Shown: positions 1-11,164 of the stretch, piece after piece
Layout: the number at the start of each line of letters is the position of its first letter
Position numbering within the stretch: the first letter of the stretch is position 1
Assembly: GCA_963969395.1 (NCBI GenBank)
Contig: OZ017795.1
Location: 17,236,001-17,300,000 of the forward strand
Direction of reading: 5' to 3'
Length of the DNA: 64,000 nt
Source of the DNA: Pseudoscleropodium purum
Taxonomy: Eukaryota; Streptophyta; Bryopsida; Hypnales; Brachytheciaceae
The notes under the pieces: generated by a model
Database searches by the model: none
What the model was told of the DNA's origin: nothing
The model's input: the letters and a program-made list of their open reading frames with translations, nothing else
Translations under genes and position numbers: made by a program

Positions 1-1259
1 ATAATTTGATTTATACATATTGCATGAATATTGATATTTATCTATTTGCACATACTTTATAAAAATATTGTACACATGTATATGGAGTACATTTGTTTCA
101 CTCATACTTTCAAGAGAGTAAAAAAGCAAAAAACTATGTGAATCCAACCAAATTCTACATTTTATTCCTTTGGCCTAATAATTATAGATTTTCTTAGAAG
201 TAATATAGGATCTATAAAATCATCCAAGAGAGTATTTTGGAATTTTCTGCAATATTCTTGGAATATTTTGGAATGATTATAATTTATGAGTATTACTTAT
301 GGGGTTCCATAAAATACCCTTTGGACTCATGTGTATATCCAAAACTACATGTGTGTGACTCCTCCAAGAATATGAACTCCCTCATGTCTTGGGTGAAATC
401 TAGTCATAGCTTAGAATCCAATGTTTTAGGATTTTGCATTAAGGATTTTGAAGGAATTGTTATAAAATATGTTGTAACAAAATTATCCTTTGAAAATTGA
501 AAATTACTCAAGGTCTTCCACATGGGTACAAAGGAGGCAATTATGCATGAGCACTCCTAAGAATTCACAAAGACTATTCTATCATTTCTTTGGTAGAAAC
601 TCATCTCCATCAAGTTATTTTTGTTGTATGTTTTTTTGATACATTAACTATTTTCTAACAATTTGATCATGAAAAGACCTTTCTAGCCCCTTAGGCATTG
701 TTATTGTAGACTAAATGGAATTCCCACTTTGTTTGTTAATGGGTTTTTCAATAGGTCGGCGGCAAAATGAAAGTAGAGGAAGAACATTGATTGTTAAGAG
801 AGGACATTGGAGTACTTCTTTGCATTGGCAATCCAAACTTGTAGCCTATGTAGAAAGAGTGCAAAAGCTCCATTATGATGCCCATTCCTACACTTGCCCC
901 AATTAAACACCAAGATTTGTTGTTGTTTTATTCTTGAGTATTATTTTATTTATTTTACTTATTTGTTTCATTTTTAGAATTTTTTCTAAAAGCTTTAACA
1001 CTTCTAGTAATACTTCCTAATTACAACCAAATTACTAGGTGATTCATACTTAATGACCCCTATACTATACATGATGGGAATAGTTGAAATTTTTTTTGAT
1101 GTGTTCTCTCAATAATGAATTAGTTAGCGGGGAAGGGAAGGAAGATGGGAGGACTAAATACTTGAATGAGTTGGAAATGAAAGTGTCAAAAGGGAGTTTG
1201 GTTGAATTTCAATTGTTGAACGTTGTTGATGCTTTGTTTATTCATGCATGTGAATGCTT
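1..1259. other. AT-rich DNA, no resolvable gene
   Basis: This stretch is strongly AT-rich with only short open frames. A frame near 780-870 carries HWSTSLHWQSK, loosely like the stretch upstream of the RNase H region in Copia elements, so it may be part of the same decayed retrotransposon as the relic that follows. The similarity is too weak to call as a gene. Confidence 0.4.
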
Positions 1260-1700
1260 ACAATGTTAAAGCACCTCTTACAAAAATTTGTGCAACAATT
1301 TCAAGACATATAGCACTACTAATTTTTTATTTGAAACACACATGTATATTGATCCAATATGTTCATTGTGCATTGGCAATTCCTAAATACCAAACCTACC
1401 ATTCACACTCTTCTAAACCTAAAATTACTCTTTGTAATAACCAACGATGTAAAACTTTCTGCAATCTTGTATCAAAATGTGCATTTTTCAAAAGACTTGA
1501 TGTGAAAGTCCCACTAGACATTCACATAGACTAGTTTTGAATTCTATAAGTTTAAATTTTAATGAATTTACATTGAGTTATATTTATGAATGAATTTTAA
1601 AATGGCTTTGCAATGATATCTATTAGATAATTGCACCTAATTGTGATATGTTTACAAAACCATTGAATCTAGATTTTTACTTAAAATAGAAGTCCTTGTT
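1260..1700 (+). pseudogene. Copia-type retrotransposon relic, RNase H end of pol
   Basis: This is a degenerate stretch that I read as the last part of a Ty1/Copia polyprotein. A frame around 1420-1530 contains a CNNQRCK segment resembling the CDNQSCIK block of Copia RNase H. About 110 bases further on, at 1642-1665, another frame gives the near-diagnostic CDMFTKPL, matching the ADMFTKPL signature that closes Copia RNase H. The two blocks are in different frames with stops between them, so the copy is dead. No LTR was found on either side. Spacing and order fit Copia, but the calls rest on short motifs, so confidence is moderate. Confidence 0.42.
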
Positions 1701-2627
1701 AAAGCTTTGGAAACACCTATTCATAGTACTCTGCAAATTTATAGCTTATTCATACATCATCCAAAAAATATTGGAAAAAAATCATTTCAAGAGAATTGAC
1801 TCCCCTAGAGATTCAACAAAAGTTAGACAATTTAATAATGCTCATTATGTTCAAATGCTTATTTGGATGATTTAAGGTACAATTTTCATAGACATTTATA
1901 ATAGAGTTGTTTTTATCCATCCCTTCTTTCTTTTGAATCCAATTTTGATGTAATTTTATTCATAAAAAAAAATTGTATACATGGCAAAATGACCCTAAAG
2001 AAGACACAATTGATGTAATGGATCATATAGGGCTTCATGTGTCATTTATCTTATCTATGCTTAGTTGCATATCATTGTATTGTGAGTATTACAAAAGCTA
2101 AAGCCTCCCAACCTACTTTAACAAGCATTAAACTACTACTAAGGTACAATAATCCATTAAGGTCATAAGATCCATAATAGACACCTAGGGAACGATCACA
2201 TTACCATGGGGTTCAATAAATGAGATTTGGACCACAATTAATATCTTAGATGACAGGAAAAAAGTGATTAGTGACTTCACTAGGAACTTCCAGCTTTTTA
2301 ATGTAAATTCATTGTAAGAAGGCACTTTATAAGGCTTTTACATAAAAAAAAAATACTCATACTACTTTAGGTGAATAAGATGACTATTTTGGAAACACTT
2401 TTTGTTGATTTAGAAGTAGTCTAGAGACTTTTTTAGGCTATAGTGGACAACAAACTTCAAAAACTCATCACAAATTCATATTTTATTGAAAAATTATAAA
2501 TTTGGTTGATCTCACTATTTCTCACACTTGTCTTCGTATGGGGGAAAATTTTTAAATTTTCAGAAATGGCTTAGAGGGAACTCCTAATTCTAACCATGAC
2601 AAGCATTAACTTAATTAAATAGTGTCT
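1701..2627. other. AT-rich intergenic DNA
   Basis: I see no gene, RNA or clear repeat boundary here. Short A-runs and random short frames only. The 3' end and LTR of the Copia relic could lie here, but no matching partner was visible. Confidence 0.4.
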
Positions 2628-3209
2628 TTGACCCCTAAGGTCTAGATCCTTCTCTTGAATTGATGGTTTGAGAAAAATCAATCTAAAGAACTATTTGGAA
2701 GAATATTTTGGAATTGATATATAGGTTTAAAAGTTTAGATTTTGAGTTTAATTTAGATTTCATTTGATATGATTAGATTCACCAATGTTATCACCAATAT
2801 TTTTTTTTAATTTTGAAAAGAAAATTTTAAAATTTGTTCTAAATTCAATTATAAAAAAATATTATCAAAATATAAGCTTTTGGAATGGATTTGAAATGAG
2901 GTCCTCTTGATAGGGTATTTTTTGAAATTTTTGTGTTCTTTAAATATATGACCCCATTTTTGCAAATCCAATTCTGAATTAGAGTCAATGCAATTTTGGC
3001 TTGGTCAACCACAATTTGATATACTTCCACATTTTGTAATTTAAAAAAAAATTTACTCTAGAATCACCAAATTCAACCATTAGATAGCTGCACAAGAGCT
3101 TGACAAAGTATCTCTACAAATTATGATGACTTTCATCCAAGCAATAATGAAAAAGAAATAAGAACATGAATTTGTTCATTGTCTATAAATTAGACGTTAG
3201 AGAGCTTAA
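2628..3209. mobile_element. TTAA-bounded MITE, family 3 copy D
   Basis: This non-autonomous element of about 580 bp is a diverged inverse copy of the element at 7534-8110; alignable blocks run through nearly its full length. Its left end reads TTGACCCCTAAGGTC (target TTAA changed to TTGA) and its right end runs into an intact TTAA at 3206. The partner copy reads TTAACCCCTAAATG at the corresponding end. There is no coding capacity. The TTAA boundaries plus CCCCTAAA-like ends are the hallmarks of a piggyBac-type MITE. This assignment is inferred from structure, because the transposase is not inside the element. Confidence 0.7.
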
Positions 3210-3660
3210 GGAATAAGATTTATAATTGAGATCCACAACTCATTCATTAATTCCTTAAAGAGGTTGCCCTTATTCATATAGTGATTGTATAGAGAGGATT
3301 TGAAAATGCAAGTGGTGTTTATTTTAGCATAGCATGTCTTATAGGGCTAATTATTTTTGTAGCTTTACAAGAACAATAGGAGAGCATGTTATGAAATTTG
3401 CATAATTTTTGAGTAAGAAGAGAATTATAAAAGAAATTCTGATATTCAACCTTGCAATGAAGGAATACAAAAACAATAGACCATATTGTGGTGCCTGCAT
3501 TAGGGGTTAACTTAGAAGCTATCCTACACAAGAAAAAACTTCTGCATGATGCAGACCGTTCTCCTTGGGCTCTCTGTTTCTTGGTAAACCTAATGAATCA
3601 CCTAAGTTTATTACTAGAAGCTGCATTTCAAAAATTTGAGCTTGTATTGTCTAAACAATA
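3210..3660. other. AT-rich intergenic DNA
   Basis: Separates two TTAA-bounded elements. Only short minus-strand frames are present and none resembles a known protein. Confidence 0.4.
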
Positions 3661-4169
3661 TTAACCCATAAATGACATTGAAGAAATTTTTTGTTTGATG
3701 CATGACAAAGAATTTCTCCATGTAGGACAAAAAAACAACTATTCATCCTCAAAAATTTGTGTGAAAAGGGGAAGTCTTCTATAATAGTTTGACTTCCAAT
3801 GAGTGTTTCTTGCATGTTTTTAAGCCAAATATTGACAAGGTACCAAAGCACAGTACCAAAGTAGATGATTTCCACAGTGACGTCTGGCTTTGGAGAAGCT
3901 TATCACAATCATGACATAGACTCCATACCTTACCTGACTTACTCCTTCAATCCTTGACCAACAGATTGGTCACCAAGGAAATCATTTGTTTCGGTACCAT
4001 GTGAAATTTTGGATTTAAAAAAAAGTACAAAAGCACTTATTGGAAGTCAAGCTATTGTAGAAGACATTCCCTTTTCACAGAAATTTGGGAGGATGGATAG
4101 TTGCACTTTCATCTTGCATGGAGAGATCTTTGTCATTCATCAGCCAAAAAACATCTGCTTATGGGTTAA
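3661..4169. mobile_element. Palindromic TTAA-bounded MITE (family 4, copy H)
   Basis: This element of about 509 bp has matching ends TTAACCCATAA at 3661 and, in reverse complement, at 4169. The inverted similarity continues inward for well over 100 bp: the block around 3695-3815 pairs with about 4030-4150, with shared words such as TTGACTTCCAATGAGTG. The whole element could fold into a long imperfect hairpin. A half copy occurs at 21138-21345. There is no coding potential. TTAA target and CCC-starting ends place it with the piggyBac-type elements by inference. Confidence 0.7.
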
Positions 4170-6720
4170 GATACATTGGTAATTGCCAATTTTCTGTCCC
4201 TGATTCCTTTCTGTCCCTCCTCCCCTTCTCACATCTGAATTTTAAACCCCCTCAAAGATGAAACAATGGTACAGAATATTTTTTTGCATAATATACCTTG
4301 TTTGTACCTGGAGGTCAATTCTGATCTGATTTAGATTTCCAGTGTAAGTTGCTGTTCTAGTCTATTGAAGAGGGACAAATTTCTGTTCTCTGTCTACAAT
4401 TGGGACACACATATATATACATATATGCATGTTGTGCACACACTGTGAGTTCTTTTGTATGGGCGAGACATTCATTGGTACTTTGTAGCAAATTTAGGTC
4501 ATTTTTTGCATTTGCACAGTACAATGGCACTGCTTTGCACATAAACAGGGCATTCACGAATTCAAAAAATCAACTCACAAGCATTGGAGATTAGCACTTG
4601 CTTACTATGTTGCAGTATGAATTTTCAATTCTTCAATAGTAGGTTGTGGAGAGGTAGTACTCGGTTTGTGTTCCACTCACAAGGAAGCAAAATTCAATCC
4701 TTATGGAAGCCATTTCAGATGTAAGTTACACTTTCATTGTTTGGAACTATCAATCCACAAATGATTTTGAACGTGTTTTGCAATTATTTAGCTGAATTTT
4801 GTCTTGGAGGGCTTTATATATACCAATAAACTTCACGGAACATGCATTATCAAGTTGTAGAAATTGGGCCTACTCAAATGCATCAATTGCTATAATTCAT
4901 GCTGCTTGGTCATGAGAAATTGGCGAGTTTTTGTTCCACAAGATCAGTTGAAACTGCTTCTCATCCTTACCAGATAACTGGAAATTAAAGCATTAGAGTA
5001 CTAATTTTTAGATTTTGCAATGTATGAAAATTGTATTGCCGCACAATCCTTCACTTGCATGTGTTGTCACGACTGAAGCCCTTGTCGACAGTATTGCAAA
5101 TCTCCTCAGTAGCTGTTTGTCACTTGCAATTCTTTATCATTCTATTGCATCCAAAAACAAGGATCTATTATCTACAATAACTTACAGCATTGAACTAAAG
5201 TTCTGTGCAAAGTTGCCCAAAAGCCTGAGGTAACATAACTTCAACATACATGTACGATTTGTTCCTCGACAATTGCCTGTTTGATTCCAAAGGAAAAAAG
5301 ATAAAAGCCTGAGGTACAATATATACTACTGCTCCAAAGTGTCTGTCTGACTGCATCATGGACGTTTCCGTACCTTATTTGAAGATGGCAATTGTGGACA
5401 CGCATAACTTGGTGCAATGAAATTGGTTTGCTCGTCTCCAGGTCTAAAGAGTGCGGACAGTGTGCACTGCAAGCAGTAAGACGTGGAGAGGGAGGATTGT
5501 CCAAGCACAAATTTTACTGTTTAAGCATACAAGCAAAGTTCATTAAGGCTGCAACAAGCCTGAGCAAGGTGGGCAGGTCATGGACCTTTCATGACAGATG
5601 TTGTGTTTGCAATGTTCCTCCTGTTCCTAATGCTGCACGGAAAGACTTTTGATGTAAGTTAGAATGCTTTGCAACTACTGTAGCTCCTGAACAGGGTGAG
5701 TACACTTCGATACAGAGGCCTTTTTCTTGCAGAAAGTACTGATGAGGTGACGTGGAGCAATTGCAGCAGGACACCAGAGGCACAGACGCTGAACAACTGG
5801 GTTAATTTAAATGTACTACATTCAAATGAATGTCAGTGCATCTAGAAAGAAAGGTTCAGGACTTGCACACATCTCAGATTTAGGAGTACAACAAAAATTC
5901 AATGGCTTGTGTCAGCAGCAGCCTTTACAGATGATGATGATGATGATGAGACCGTGCTTCCTCCCCTCTCTTACTCATTCTAAAGCTGTGGTAGAATTAA
6001 GTTAAGGTGGGCACCCCCAGAACCGACAACTTTTTGCTACTGTGCATACAGCTAGGAACAAAACTGAGTATATTCTGAACAAACCCAAACTTTTTTCTTA
6101 AACCAGTGTGCATTACAAAGCATAAGGGGAGTACAACTAGTCGGACTCATGTGGATAATTCAGCCTAGGTGGTAGATTGAGAGAAAGGTGCCATTTTGGC
6201 CTGTGGAAACTAGCAGAGCAAAAGCCATCACTTTGGCACCAAGTGTCCCAGAAGTCTTGGCAGATAGCAAACTGCTGTTTCAACAAACCTAACTTTGGCA
6301 CCCATTTCCAACCAATTTAAAGTCATACATGCATGATCAAAGCATGAATTCAAGCAATCAAGTAGATCAAATGTATAATCAAAAAGTGAAAAGAAAGGAA
6401 CTTCAAAGTGCTTGGAGCTCTTGTACTCACTTTTGTTTGCCACCCTCTACTGCCAATCTTCCAATTTCAGCTTTTTTGTGAATTCAAATCTCTGTGAGTT
6501 TACATTGTGTTACTTAGGTTGTATTTCTCTTCTATGGTTAGGATCATATGCCTCCATTGTTTCAAACGTAGAAGCACTGAGCTTTGGTACAACTTTGAAG
6601 CAATATTTGTACACAAAGAGTTGCCGCTTCTTTGGGCATGGGCCAATCTTCTATAGTACATTTTAGGAAAGATGTAGGGATCGAGATTGACAGACAAAGA
6701 AGAGAGCTTCCAAAGCTTCT
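4170..6720. other. Less AT-rich region, no gene recognised
   Basis: Base composition is visibly less AT-rich than the flanks, and overlapping open frames of 60-90 codons occur on both strands around 5240-5780. None shows a domain I recognise, and no convincing exon chain could be built. A short GAT trinucleotide run lies at about 5930-5950. The stretch could be a non-coding transcript, a decayed gene or old repeat DNA. Confidence 0.35.
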
Positions 6721-7533
6721 TACTCCAATCAATTTATGGCTTCTTAAAATCTACTCTATATTTTATTTAAATGAATTTTGAATGTGATTTTTTCTCTAAG
6801 ATCTAGTGTCTTTGAGGCCCATTTCCAAGAGCCTTCAACACTATGGGAAGTCAAGATTGCAATAGGTACCCTTCTACAAAATCTTGAATAAAAAATCCCT
6901 ATCATTTTTTTTCAAGATCAAATTTGTGATGCTAAAACTAGACTTCAAGAACTTTTCAAAAATATAAAATACTAAAAATAGCAACTCGGTTAGATTTTAT
7001 ATAACTTCAAAGTTTTGCAAACACCAAATTTTAGTGCCTCAAATTTTTAGGGGTTAAGTAAGGACTAAAAGCACTAGTCACCAATCAAAATGTGGCTCAA
7101 ATAATTAAAAGAACATCCTACACAATTAGGTCCTTCATCTATCAAAAAAATTGAAATCTTCATGTGAAATTTGTTGTTGATTCATTTCAAAATTGAAAAA
7201 CTATTACGGTGACAATTTGTCAACACATTTTTAAGTTGCATCCAATCCTTTGTGATTTATTCTAGCAAATTCATGGCATTGAATCAAGCCAAGGTTTTCT
7301 ATAACGTCTCTCAATTATGGCTAACATCCACCAATGTTGTATGTGTAGACTAGCTTCTATTGTGAGTGCAAATTGTAAGCAATTTGATTTGATTTTACAA
7401 TACTTTTATTGTTGAATCTTTTTTATTTTTTCTTTAACAACTAAAATATTCATTATAAGATTATTACATACTCATTCAAGTTTTTATAAATCGATCCAAC
7501 AATCTTAATACAAATATTATAAGAAGATGTATA
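6721..7533. other. AT-rich DNA with an orphan transposon end
   Basis: A good right-hand terminus, TTTTTAGGGGTTAA, ends at 7057 and matches the inverted ends of the TTAA-bounded elements nearby. No convincing left partner was found; a possible degraded one near 6815 shares AGTGTCTTTGA with the left flank of the element at 2628. No gene is visible. Confidence 0.45.
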
Positions 7534-8110
7534 TTAACCTTGGACCATTCCAACATCCATTTTTTGGACAATGAACAGATTGAAGTTCTTGTTTTTGTCT
7601 CATTCCTGCTTGGATGAAAGTCATCCTAATTTTTTGTGATACTCTATTAAGTTCTTGCCTTATCTAATGGTTGGATTTGGTGTTATTAGAATACTATTTT
7701 TTCTAAAATTACAAATGCGGAAGTATGTCAAGTGGTCAAATTGCATTGACTCCAGTTCAAAACCAGATTAGCAAAAATGAGGTCTTAGATGTAATGAACA
7801 CAAAAATTTCAAAAAATCACCATATTAAGATAACCTCATTTCAAATCTGTTCCAACAAGTTTTGCTCTAAAAATGATAATAGTTTGCTTGTCATTGAATT
7901 TAGACGAAATTTTGAAATTCCTCTTTCAAAATTTATAGAAAAATATTGGTAATAGCACTAGTGAATCTAACCATATGGATAGAATCTACAGTTCAAAATC
8001 TACAGCTTTCATTTGTACATCAATTCCAAAATATTCTTCCAAATAGCACTTTATAACAGTTTTTCTTGAATCGTCAAATTTGGAAATGGATCCAAACATT
8101 TAGGGGTTAA
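7534..8110. mobile_element. TTAA-bounded MITE, family 3 copy E
   Basis: This element of about 577 bp runs from TTAA at 7534 to TTAA at 8107-8110. Its right end reads TTTAGGGGTTAA. Read in reverse complement it aligns block by block with 2628-3209, sharing for example GGAAGAATATTTTGGAATTG. The 75-codon frame inside it is not a gene because the partner copy does not conserve it. It abuts the next element, which appears to start in the same TTAA. Confidence 0.75.
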
Positions 8111-9368
8111 GATAATATAATATTCATAGAATAATTACATATATATAAGTACTAGAAAATATATATTTCATGTAAATTGGTAAGAAAAAGCATAAATATG
8201 TAATTAATGCTGTCACAAACAAAAATTGAATATGGATTTGAAGCTTTTTCATGCAAACAACTATACCATAAGCATCAATGGAAAAAGTTCAAAGTAGATA
8301 TACAAGAATTGTAATATGCTACATATAACACATTATCATGAAGGTTTAAAGAGAAAATTGGTTGTGATTTGAAAAAAAAAAAAAAATCAAAATTAGCTAT
8401 GTCTAAAATTGGCTATTTTTTGTGCAATAACTAGAATTACATTAAATTTTGTCAATTTTTTCTTAAAACCCCAAAAAATACTTTTTGTACTTTGGCATGT
8501 TAGTGTACATTATTTCTGATTTTTCATTACAATAAATTTTGTTACTTAACCCTTACACACCAATTAGTTGTATAATGGTACAATTTTACTACCTTAGAGT
8601 ATAATGGTACAATTCATGAGACAAAATTTAGTTAAAATGAATAGATATTTATTTTAATTACAAAATTTGGGTATGTGTCTTCTCCCTATTGAATTGTCTT
8701 TAGTGTGAATTTTGAATCTTTTTGAAAATACTTTGATAATAAAAAAAATGCATATGGATGTTTCCTACATTAAATTGCATTATTGCAATCCAATTTTGAA
8801 AATTCATTCCCAATTGTTTTCAATAATTTTTATGCAGAATCATAAAATTTGACTTAAAAAATTTACCAAAAATAAAATTTTGATTTTTTGAAATTGAAAT
8901 TTGGTATATTTAATTGAAATTATGTAAAAATGTGATGATAATGATGCATGACAAGAAATATAAATTATATTATATACTATGCAAAATTCTTCAAATTGCA
9001 CAAATAGGAAATATGAAGACTTATTTCCAACACATTGTATAATAATCTAAAATGATGTATACCAATATTCCAAAGTACAAAAAGTTATTTTGGTGTTCTA
9101 AGAAAAAATTGACAAAATATTATATAGTTCCAAATTATGGTGCATAAACCAAGTTTTAAACATGGTTAATTTTGAAATTATTTTTCTTTTGAATTTCAAC
9201 TAATTTTTCCTTCAAACTTCCATAGTAATGTATTATATGTCGCATATTATGACTTTTTTATATCTACTTTTAGACTTAGGCCATTAATGCTTATGGTATG
9301 GTTGTTTCGAATGAAAAAATTTCAAATTTATACTTAGTTTTCTTTGTCAATATATATAAGGATCTTAA
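8107..9368. mobile_element. Fold-back element between two TTAA sites
   Basis: The two ends of this 1.26-kb block are inverted relatives: each begins GGTTAAGAT reading inward, and both arms contain CCATAAGCATNAATGG (about 8268 and, inverted, about 9280). Further matches between 8440-8520 and 9050-9110 include AGTACAAAAAGT and its complement. The arms are about 400 bp each, around an unrelated AT-rich centre. The centre carries two copies of TATAATGGTACAATT near 8570-8615. It shares its left TTAA with copy E and its right TTAA with copy G. It may be a long-TIR piggyBac-type MITE, or the remains of one split by its neighbours. Confidence 0.5.
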
Positions 9369-10321
9369 CCCCTAAATGACCAAACTATGATTTTTGACAA
9401 TACGGCAATTTTGGGCCCCCCACTATAAATGAAATTTTTTATTTTTTTCTTTGAAATTTTCACACAACATGTGCCCAAAGAGTATCTTTATAGCCCAACA
9501 ATTTTCATACCTTTTGACTACATGGTTCAAAAGTTATTGCATGTTATGTGATTTTCAATGCTTGTCGAGCAGTCCAAACATTTCTTAAAATATCACTTTT
9601 TGCAAAAATAAAAATTTGAAATTGATTTTTTTAGATTCATCTATACAAAAGATTTATCTATTCATCTATAGAAAGATTTGAATCATTCCATTTTGATTTA
9701 TTAAATGAAAGTTATGAGGTGTTCTGGTTTATAGGCAGTTATAGATTCCCTATTCTAAAATAAATTTTGAAATCTTTTATTTAACTCAACTTTTAATAGT
9801 TTTTGAAAAATAAAAGCACATGATGGAGATTTTTTATTAATACAATAAAACCCTTGGAATTGGAATTTTTCAATTTTATAATTCAATTTTTAACAATTTA
9901 GCGTTTTGAATCATTTTCTATTTTTTTTGTCTTACTATTTTTTTCCTATACAATTTGTTGTGCTATTCCAAATGATCTAAAAGATTTCAAGTATGTAGAC
10001 AACTTTCTTGGAAGAAAGAATCCAAAGACTAACCACCATTTTGGACATTTTTTCGTACAAATGTGACCTTGTGAAGTGCAATTGCCCAATTTTTGGCAGG
10101 GCCTAGAAAAGGATTTTTGTCAATTCAAACGCTAATATCTTGCAATCTACAAGGTGGAAAGTTTTGAAATTTTCTCCACATCTTCTCAAAAAAGAGTAGT
10201 ACAAGATTCTGTTGTTATTTTTGTCTAAAATGTTTTTCTTTTAAAATTTGGTACTTGTATTAGAAATGGCAGTTTTGGAGTAGTTTTGGTGAAAACATAA
10301 TCTCCAACTTTTAGGAGTTAA
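9365..10321. mobile_element. TTAA-bounded MITE, family 1 copy G
   Basis: This 957-bp element starts TTAACCCCTAAATGACCA at 9365 and ends, inverted, with TTAACTCCTAAAAG at 10321. In reverse complement it aligns along its length with the element at 34428-36340 and with the right two thirds of 21138-21977. Shared blocks include CTTCACAAGGTCACATTTGT and CACACAACATGT. There is no coding sequence. It is the cleanest full-length member of its family in the window because nothing has inserted into it. Confidence 0.8.
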
Positions 10322-11164
10322 TAGAAGTATTAAGAAAAAACTGACTTACAAATGAATATAAAGTGTATATATATAAAATAGAAGCATACTCTTTTAAAAC
10401 TATCTTGATATAAAAAAGTAGGTAATAAAAAATACATTTATTTTAATAAAATCTTAAATTAATAAAATATTTTTTTTAAATAGTTAAAATTGAGCAATGC
10501 TTCACTGAAGTGTTGCAAATCCAATGAACCCTTGTCATTTTGAAGATGTGACTCAAGTGCAAGAGCCTAAAATACAATATGTGAGCTTGCATATGCCAAA
10601 ATACATATAATGTGCCACCTCAACAAGCATAAAACCTTGAACATGATTCACAACAATTCCCCCCCAAATTTAATATATTCTTGAAGTTCATGCCAAAAAT
10701 ATCGTAGAATTCATAATCTTTGAAGATGCTCATTTTCATACACCAAATCCTTAAATCAATGTTTGGAAAATTTTAGAAGGTTCTCCAATTGATTTTTTTC
10801 TTCCATAAAAATGGACCAGGTTTTTTCAATGGTCACCGGTTGCATCCTCATAATCACAAAAATATCAATTTATTTCCTTCAATATCAATTTTCCACTAGC
10901 TAATTTCCTCCAAATTGAAATTGGCATTGACTAAATTGTTAAATTTCTAGATTGTTGTCAAAGTCTTTGTCTAGTCCTTCTAAAGCCAATTGCATGATTC
11001 AATCCATATTTGATGTTGTCATCAAATTTCAAAGCTTTTGCTTGATGTTGTTTTGTACAATATAACCCTTTCATAGGTTGTGGTGCTCATACATTGATAT
11101 TTAGCAATTTGAGCTAGAAAAAGTAGGTTAAGATGCTTTAATTTCAAAGGTAGCCTTTAACTGA
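10322..11164. other. AT-rich intergenic DNA
   Basis: No gene or clear repeat boundary was found between copy G and the left end of the large piggyBac-like element. Confidence 0.4.

Noticed and set aside
5241..5783. Cys-containing ORFs on both strands at 5.2-5.8 kb as a zinc-finger gene
   Set aside because: Cysteines are not in a regular finger spacing, frames overlap on both strands and there is no exon chain.
9365..9385. CCCTAAA / TTTAGGG words resembling plant telomere repeats at many sites
   Set aside because: They occur singly, always at the edge of TTAA-bounded elements and in inverted pairs. They are transposon ends, not interstitial telomere arrays.
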